10,225 bases of DNA. Origin: Bacteroidota bacterium. GTDB lineage: Bacteria; Bacteroidota; Bacteroidia; Bacteroidales; UBA10428. Location: NCBI GenBank assembly GCA_024640925.1, contig JAHEEB010000074.1, forward strand, positions 1 through 10,225, in the 5' to 3' direction. Below the pieces are notes generated by a model, which did no database searches, was not told where the DNA came from, and was given only the letters and a program-made list of their open reading frames with translations. A program made the translations under genes and the position numbers. The stretch's first letter is position 1. The number at the start of each line of letters is the position of its first letter. Positions 7,516 through 10,225 of the stretch are shown here, in pieces.

Positions 7516-8433
7516 ATGAAAAGTATTACAAAATATAAGTTATTGCTTTTGATACTGGTATTTCTTGGTGAAGTATCTATAGGACAGACTACCTACCAGG
7601 TAGTTACCCGTAAAATTGAGAAGGAATTTGAATTCTTCGGATCAGATTACTTGATTGTAAATGCAGAAAAGGGGATAATTACTATTCAACCATGTAACGA
7701 AATGAAAATTAGTGTTGTTGCTAATATTGTAGTTAAAAACAAGGATTTAAACATCGCTAAAAAGGAACTGGAGTATCTCAAATGGGATGCATTCCGGAAA
7801 AACAAGGAACTGCATATGACTAACACTATTTTACTTCCGCAAAATTATGTTCTTTCAAGCATAGTGCGTGTAGAATATACCATTTTTGTGCCCCAAGGTG
7901 TACATTTTAGTATCTATAATAAATTCGGAAAGGTTAATGTTTCTAATCTTACTTGTGTGAGCAAATACAACTTACAATATTGCGATATGAAATTGGAAAA
8001 CATTTCTGGGACAACCCGAATAACGAGTAATGTCGGGGATTTATACCTGACCGATGTTCGTGGAGAGCTTCAAATGACATCCCGATATTCCACCCTACAA
8101 ATCTCCAATTTCTCTGGTAATGGTGAGATTTCGGCAACCTATGGAGATATTAAGGTCAATTTAGCAGACGCCATTTCATTGCTCAATATAACAGCCGAAC
8201 GCTGCGATGTTTTTATTTCGAATAAAAACTGTAAAGAAATTAATCTGAATTTAGAAACGAAATTTGGAGAAATGAACTTAATGGAATCATGTTATATAAA
8301 AAATAAAACATTGGTAAAGAAAGAAAAGATTGGCACTATACCAAATACAACATCTATTTATAATTACGCTATAACAGGTAAGGTGCCTTATTTAAAAGTT
8401 AAAAGTGTTTATGGTAATATTTCCCTTAACTAA
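7516..8433 (+). CDS. Secreted DUF4097-like beta-solenoid protein
   Basis: A 305-residue protein with a signal peptide (about 1-23, LLLLILVFLGEVSIGQ). After a beta-rich N-terminal part, residues about 133-215 show short repeating turns (FGKVNVSNL, VGDLYLTDVRGEL, YSTLQISNFSGNGEI, YGDIKVNL), with one glycine-aspartate or glycine-lysine turn about every 20 residues. That is the layout of the DUF4097/adhesin-like right-handed beta-solenoid family, in which each coil alternates outward hydrophobic residues. Such proteins are often encoded beside ECF sigma/anti-sigma genes in Bacteroidota, and their biochemical role is unknown. It has three or four cysteines but no catalytic motif. It is the last gene of the operon; the exact family assignment is moderately certain. 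Confidence 0.7.
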   Translation: MKSITKYKLLLLILVFLGEVSIGQTTYQVVTRKIEKEFEFFGSDYLIVNAEKGIITIQPCNEMKISVVANIVVKNKDLNIAKKELEYLKWDAFRKNKELHMTNTILLPQNYVLSSIVRVEYTIFVPQGVHFSIYNKFGKVNVSNLTCVSKYNLQYCDMKLENISGTTRITSNVGDLYLTDVRGELQMTSRYSTLQISNFSGNGEISATYGDIKVNLADAISLLNITAERCDVFISNKNCKEINLNLETKFGEMNLMESCYIKNKTLVKKEKIGTIPNTTSIYNYAITGKVPYLKVKSVYGNISLN

Positions 8434-8459
8434 AAACCAATGAAACATATATAAATGAA

Positions 8460-8492
8460 AGAAGCCCTGTAGCTGTCAAAAACAGGGCTTCT
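8460..8492 (-). terminator. 11-bp hairpin between convergent operons, terminator-like on the minus strand
   Basis: AGAAGCCCTGT (8460-8470) pairs perfectly with ACAGGGCTTCT (8482-8492) around an 11-base loop. On the plus strand no T-tract follows, so as a Rho-independent terminator of the sigma operon it is weak. On the minus strand the stem is followed by TTCATTTATAT, a better but imperfect U-rich tail. It therefore fits a minus-strand transcript arriving from the right better than the plus operon, although it may simply serve both directions. Confidence 0.6.
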
Positions 8493-8536
8493 CATGAAGA
8501 ACAAATAAATTCCTTTGATTATCGTTTCTAATTTAA

Positions 8537-8565
8537 AGACTAAGGAAAGTGAAAAATAGTTGCAT
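8537..8565 (-). promoter_or_regulatory. ECF-type promoter-like box in the convergent gap, pointing left
   Basis: On the minus strand ATGCAACTATTTTT (8559-8565 for ATGCAAC) is followed by GTCT (8537-8540), in the same spacing and with the same ATGCAACnnTTTT core as the box upstream of the first sigma gene. It lies just after the stop of the PKD gene and points away from that gene, toward the hairpin at 8460-8492. No gene start lies downstream. If active it would make an RNA of roughly 80 bases, or an antisense transcript over the end of the DUF4097-like gene. Confidence 0.35.
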
Positions 8566-8582
8566 GGTATAATTAAAAAAGT

Positions 8583-9743
8583 TTAATAATTTGTATAATC
8601 TTCCACAATCACTTTCACAGTGCCTTTCATATCAAATGATTTTCCATTCGGATAGGTTCCTTTTGCTGTAAAAGAATAGTTGCCAGATGGTGCAACTTTT
8701 CCCTTAACATATCCATTCCACCCTTGTTTTATATTATTGGAAGAAAAAATCAGAGAACCATTCGGTGCGAAAATCGCTAATTCATAACTTTCCACACCAT
8801 CGTTTTTCGGATAAAAAACAAAGGGCTCGTTTCTTGCACTTTCGTAATAACCATTATTCACCTCATTCGTATTTGGCCTGAAGTTTACTGGAAAGATTAA
8901 TTTGTACTCTTTATTTATAAAGTTATTGATGATAGTACTGGTATCAGTACACCCTTCTTTCGAAGTGGTAATGAGCGATACACGATAACTGTCGTAGTTT
9001 TTATAAATATGTTGAACATCTTTATCCATGGAAGTACTTCTGTCTCCAAAGCTCCATTGATATGTATTTCCACCGATTGATTTATTTCTGAACAATATCT
9101 TCCTGTTGCGCATCTCTGAATTGGCAATATCGATTTCAAAGTTGGCAATGGGTTTTTCAAATACTTCTATAATCTGAGAGTTGGTGAATTCTTTATCCTT
9201 TTTTCGAATTGTTAAAACTACTTGATATTTTCCAGACTTCTCAAAAGTATATTCTGGATTTTTGGAAGACGATTTTTCTCCGGTACCAAAATCCCAATTC
9301 GTTTCATAATCGGCAGGCACAATCGATTTGTTCAGGAATTTAATGAGCAAAGGTGCACAACCACTTATTTCTGTTGCTTCAAAAAGTGCTTTTGCAGATA
9401 CCTCAGATGATTCGGAGGTTCCTTTAGCTGATTTCAGATTATTGACTGTAATCTCTTTTTGAACATCGTTACTAATCTTAGCCTGGTTTATTGTTGTTGA
9501 AGGAGTATTGGCAATGACGTTCTTTTCTGAAGTTTCGGATTTATTAATTACAAGTGCCGTGCCCAATATACTGCTTAATATAAGTACATAAGCAACATTT
9601 ACTTTTTTCATCCGAAAACTAAAGAAATCGGATACCCAAAGTTTACGTTTAATTATCCGCAATACCTTACCTGAAGGTTTTTCTGTATAACCTTCAAAAC
9701 TGTTATGAAAAAAATCCTCAAAGTTTTGTTTTTGTTGACTCAT
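8583..9743 (-). CDS. Anti-sigma-position membrane protein with two PKD domains and a CHU_C-like domain
   Basis: A 386-residue protein. Residues 1-45 are a charged cytoplasmic segment (FEDFFHNSFEGYTEKPSGKV) like the short N-terminal tails of Bacteroidota anti-sigma factors, and 49-66 are a single transmembrane helix (VAYVLILSSILGTALVI). The outside part has a Ser/Asn-rich linker (70-118), PKD domain 1 (119-195, NWDFGTGEKS), PKD domain 2 (199-275, WSFGDRS) and a gliding-motility-type C-terminal domain (280-380). The last has YELAIFAPNGSLIFSS, GWNGYVKGKVAPSGNYSFT and KGTVKVI, the core of CHU_C/type-B T9SS sorting domains. The start overlaps the upstream ECF sigma stop (ATGA). By position and topology it is probably the cognate regulator of that sigma; ligand binding by the PKD/CHU_C modules is an inference. 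Confidence 0.85.
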   Translation of the reverse strand: MSQQKQNFEDFFHNSFEGYTEKPSGKVLRIIKRKLWVSDFFSFRMKKVNVAYVLILSSILGTALVINKSETSEKNVIANTPSTTINQAKISNDVQKEITVNNLKSAKGTSESSEVSAKALFEATEISGCAPLLIKFLNKSIVPADYETNWDFGTGEKSSSKNPEYTFEKSGKYQVVLTIRKKDKEFTNSQIIEVFEKPIANFEIDIANSEMRNRKILFRNKSIGGNTYQWSFGDRSTSMDKDVQHIYKNYDSYRVSLITTSKEGCTDTSTIINNFINKEYKLIFPVNFRPNTNEVNNGYYESARNEPFVFYPKNDGVESYELAIFAPNGSLIFSSNNIKQGWNGYVKGKVAPSGNYSFTAKGTYPNGKSFDMKGTVKVIVEDYTNY

Positions 9744-10225
9744 TCTATCCAGTTAAGTTTCTTCATCTCTTTAATAATCCAGTTTTTTGCCCTCAAATAC
9801 TGAGTTTTTGAGGTACTCTCTTCAATGTTCAATTGTTCAGCAATCTCTTTGTGTTTATACCCTTCAATGGCATACAGGTTAAAAATAATCCTGTATCCTT
9901 CGGGCATACTACCAAGCAAGGCATGCAACTCTTTGATCTCAATCATGTTCTCAGGAGAAAGATCCAATTGTTCCTCACCCTCTGTAATATCATCTATTTC
10001 ATCGTGATAATAATGCTTTTTCTCTTTATGAAAATGAGTAATAGCGGTATTCACAACTATTTTCCTCATCCAATTTTCAAAGTGCCCTTTTCCTGTATAT
10101 TCCTTGATGTTGTTTAGAATTTTCAGAAAGCTTTCCTGCAGTATATCTTCAGCCTCACTTTTGTCAGCAACATACCTACGGCAAATGCCAAGCAATTTAG
10201 GAGCATAATAATTGTACAGGTCAAT
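9740..10225 (-). CDS. ECF-type RNA polymerase sigma factor (partial, start outside the window)
   Basis: The visible 161 residues are the bulk of an ECF sigma factor. The reading frame is open to the window edge. The last codons read IDLYNYYAPKLLGICRRYV, the conserved region 2.1 motif, so the true start lies beyond the window; the internal TTG at 10193-10195 is not the start. Region 2 continues with EAEDILQESFLKIL and HFENWMRKIVVNTAITHF. Region 4 holds MPEGYRIIFNLYAIEGYKHK and EIAEQLNIEESTSKTQYLRA, the helix-turn-helix. The stop overlaps the ATG of the PKD membrane protein by 4 bases, so the two are translationally coupled. It is a paralogue of the sigma gene at 5544-6077. Confidence 0.95.
   Translation of the reverse strand: MDLYNYYAPKLLGICRRYVADKSEAEDILQESFLKILNNIKEYTGKGHFENWMRKIVVNTAITHFHKEKKHYYHDEIDDITEGEEQLDLSPENMIEIKELHALLGSMPEGYRIIFNLYAIEGYKHKEIAEQLNIEESTSKTQYLRAKNWIIKEMKKLNWIE

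Noticed and set aside
8488..8510. Small minus-strand ORF starting at the ATG beside the hairpin (about 21 codons)
   Set aside because: It runs straight through the hairpin stem, has no family signal and is of chance length.
9833..10117. Plus-strand 94-residue frame opposite the second sigma gene
   Set aside because: The minus strand encodes an unmistakable sigma region 2 and 4; the plus frame is a shadow.

Overview
The window looks like a piece of a Bacteroidota chromosome, probably Bacteroidales/Marinilabiliales-like (the order is inferred). It is AT-rich. The -7 elements match the Bacteroidota vegetative pattern TAnnTTTG rather than TATAAT. The gene content fits too: a TPR/PD40/SPOR envelope protein, two ECF sigma/anti-sigma loci, PKD repeats and a gliding-motility-type C-terminal (CHU_C-like) domain. 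No mobile element, CRISPR array or prophage is visible, and almost all of the sequence is genic.

Layout. (1) Positions 34-1968, minus strand: a tRNA-Ser(GCT) gene with its own promoter, preceded by an apparent operon clpS - NfeD-like - floA (N-degron adaptor, membrane OB-fold protein, flotillin). (2) Positions 2053-3975, minus: a large exported TPR-PD40-coiled-coil-SPOR protein. (3) Positions 4085-5301, plus: two consecutive peptidyl-prolyl isomerases of unrelated folds, an FKBP-type lipoprotein and a cyclophilin, closed by a strong bidirectional terminator. (4) Positions 5302-5543: an intergenic stretch holding that terminator, possible remains of a tiny minus-strand gene, and an ECF-type promoter candidate. 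(5) Positions 5544-8433, plus: a four-gene operon of ECF sigma factor, single-pass anti-sigma-like protein, predicted outer-membrane beta-barrel and DUF4097-like beta-solenoid protein. (6) Positions 8434-8582: a convergent intergenic region with a long hairpin and a second ECF-type promoter-like box that points away from every annotated gene start. (7) Positions 8583-10225, minus: a second ECF sigma gene, cut by the window edge, overlapping by ATGA a membrane protein that sits where an anti-sigma factor should be but carries two PKD domains and a CHU_C-like domain outside the membrane.

The right half therefore holds two convergent sigma/membrane-regulator systems that probably sense envelope state. 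The left half is envelope upkeep and protein quality control. The observations most worth following are the anti-sigma-position protein with PKD plus a sorting-like domain, the shared ATGCAACnnTTTT box upstream of the first sigma gene and in the convergent gap (where it could drive a short RNA ending at the hairpin), and the internal duplication in the first anti-sigma-like protein.
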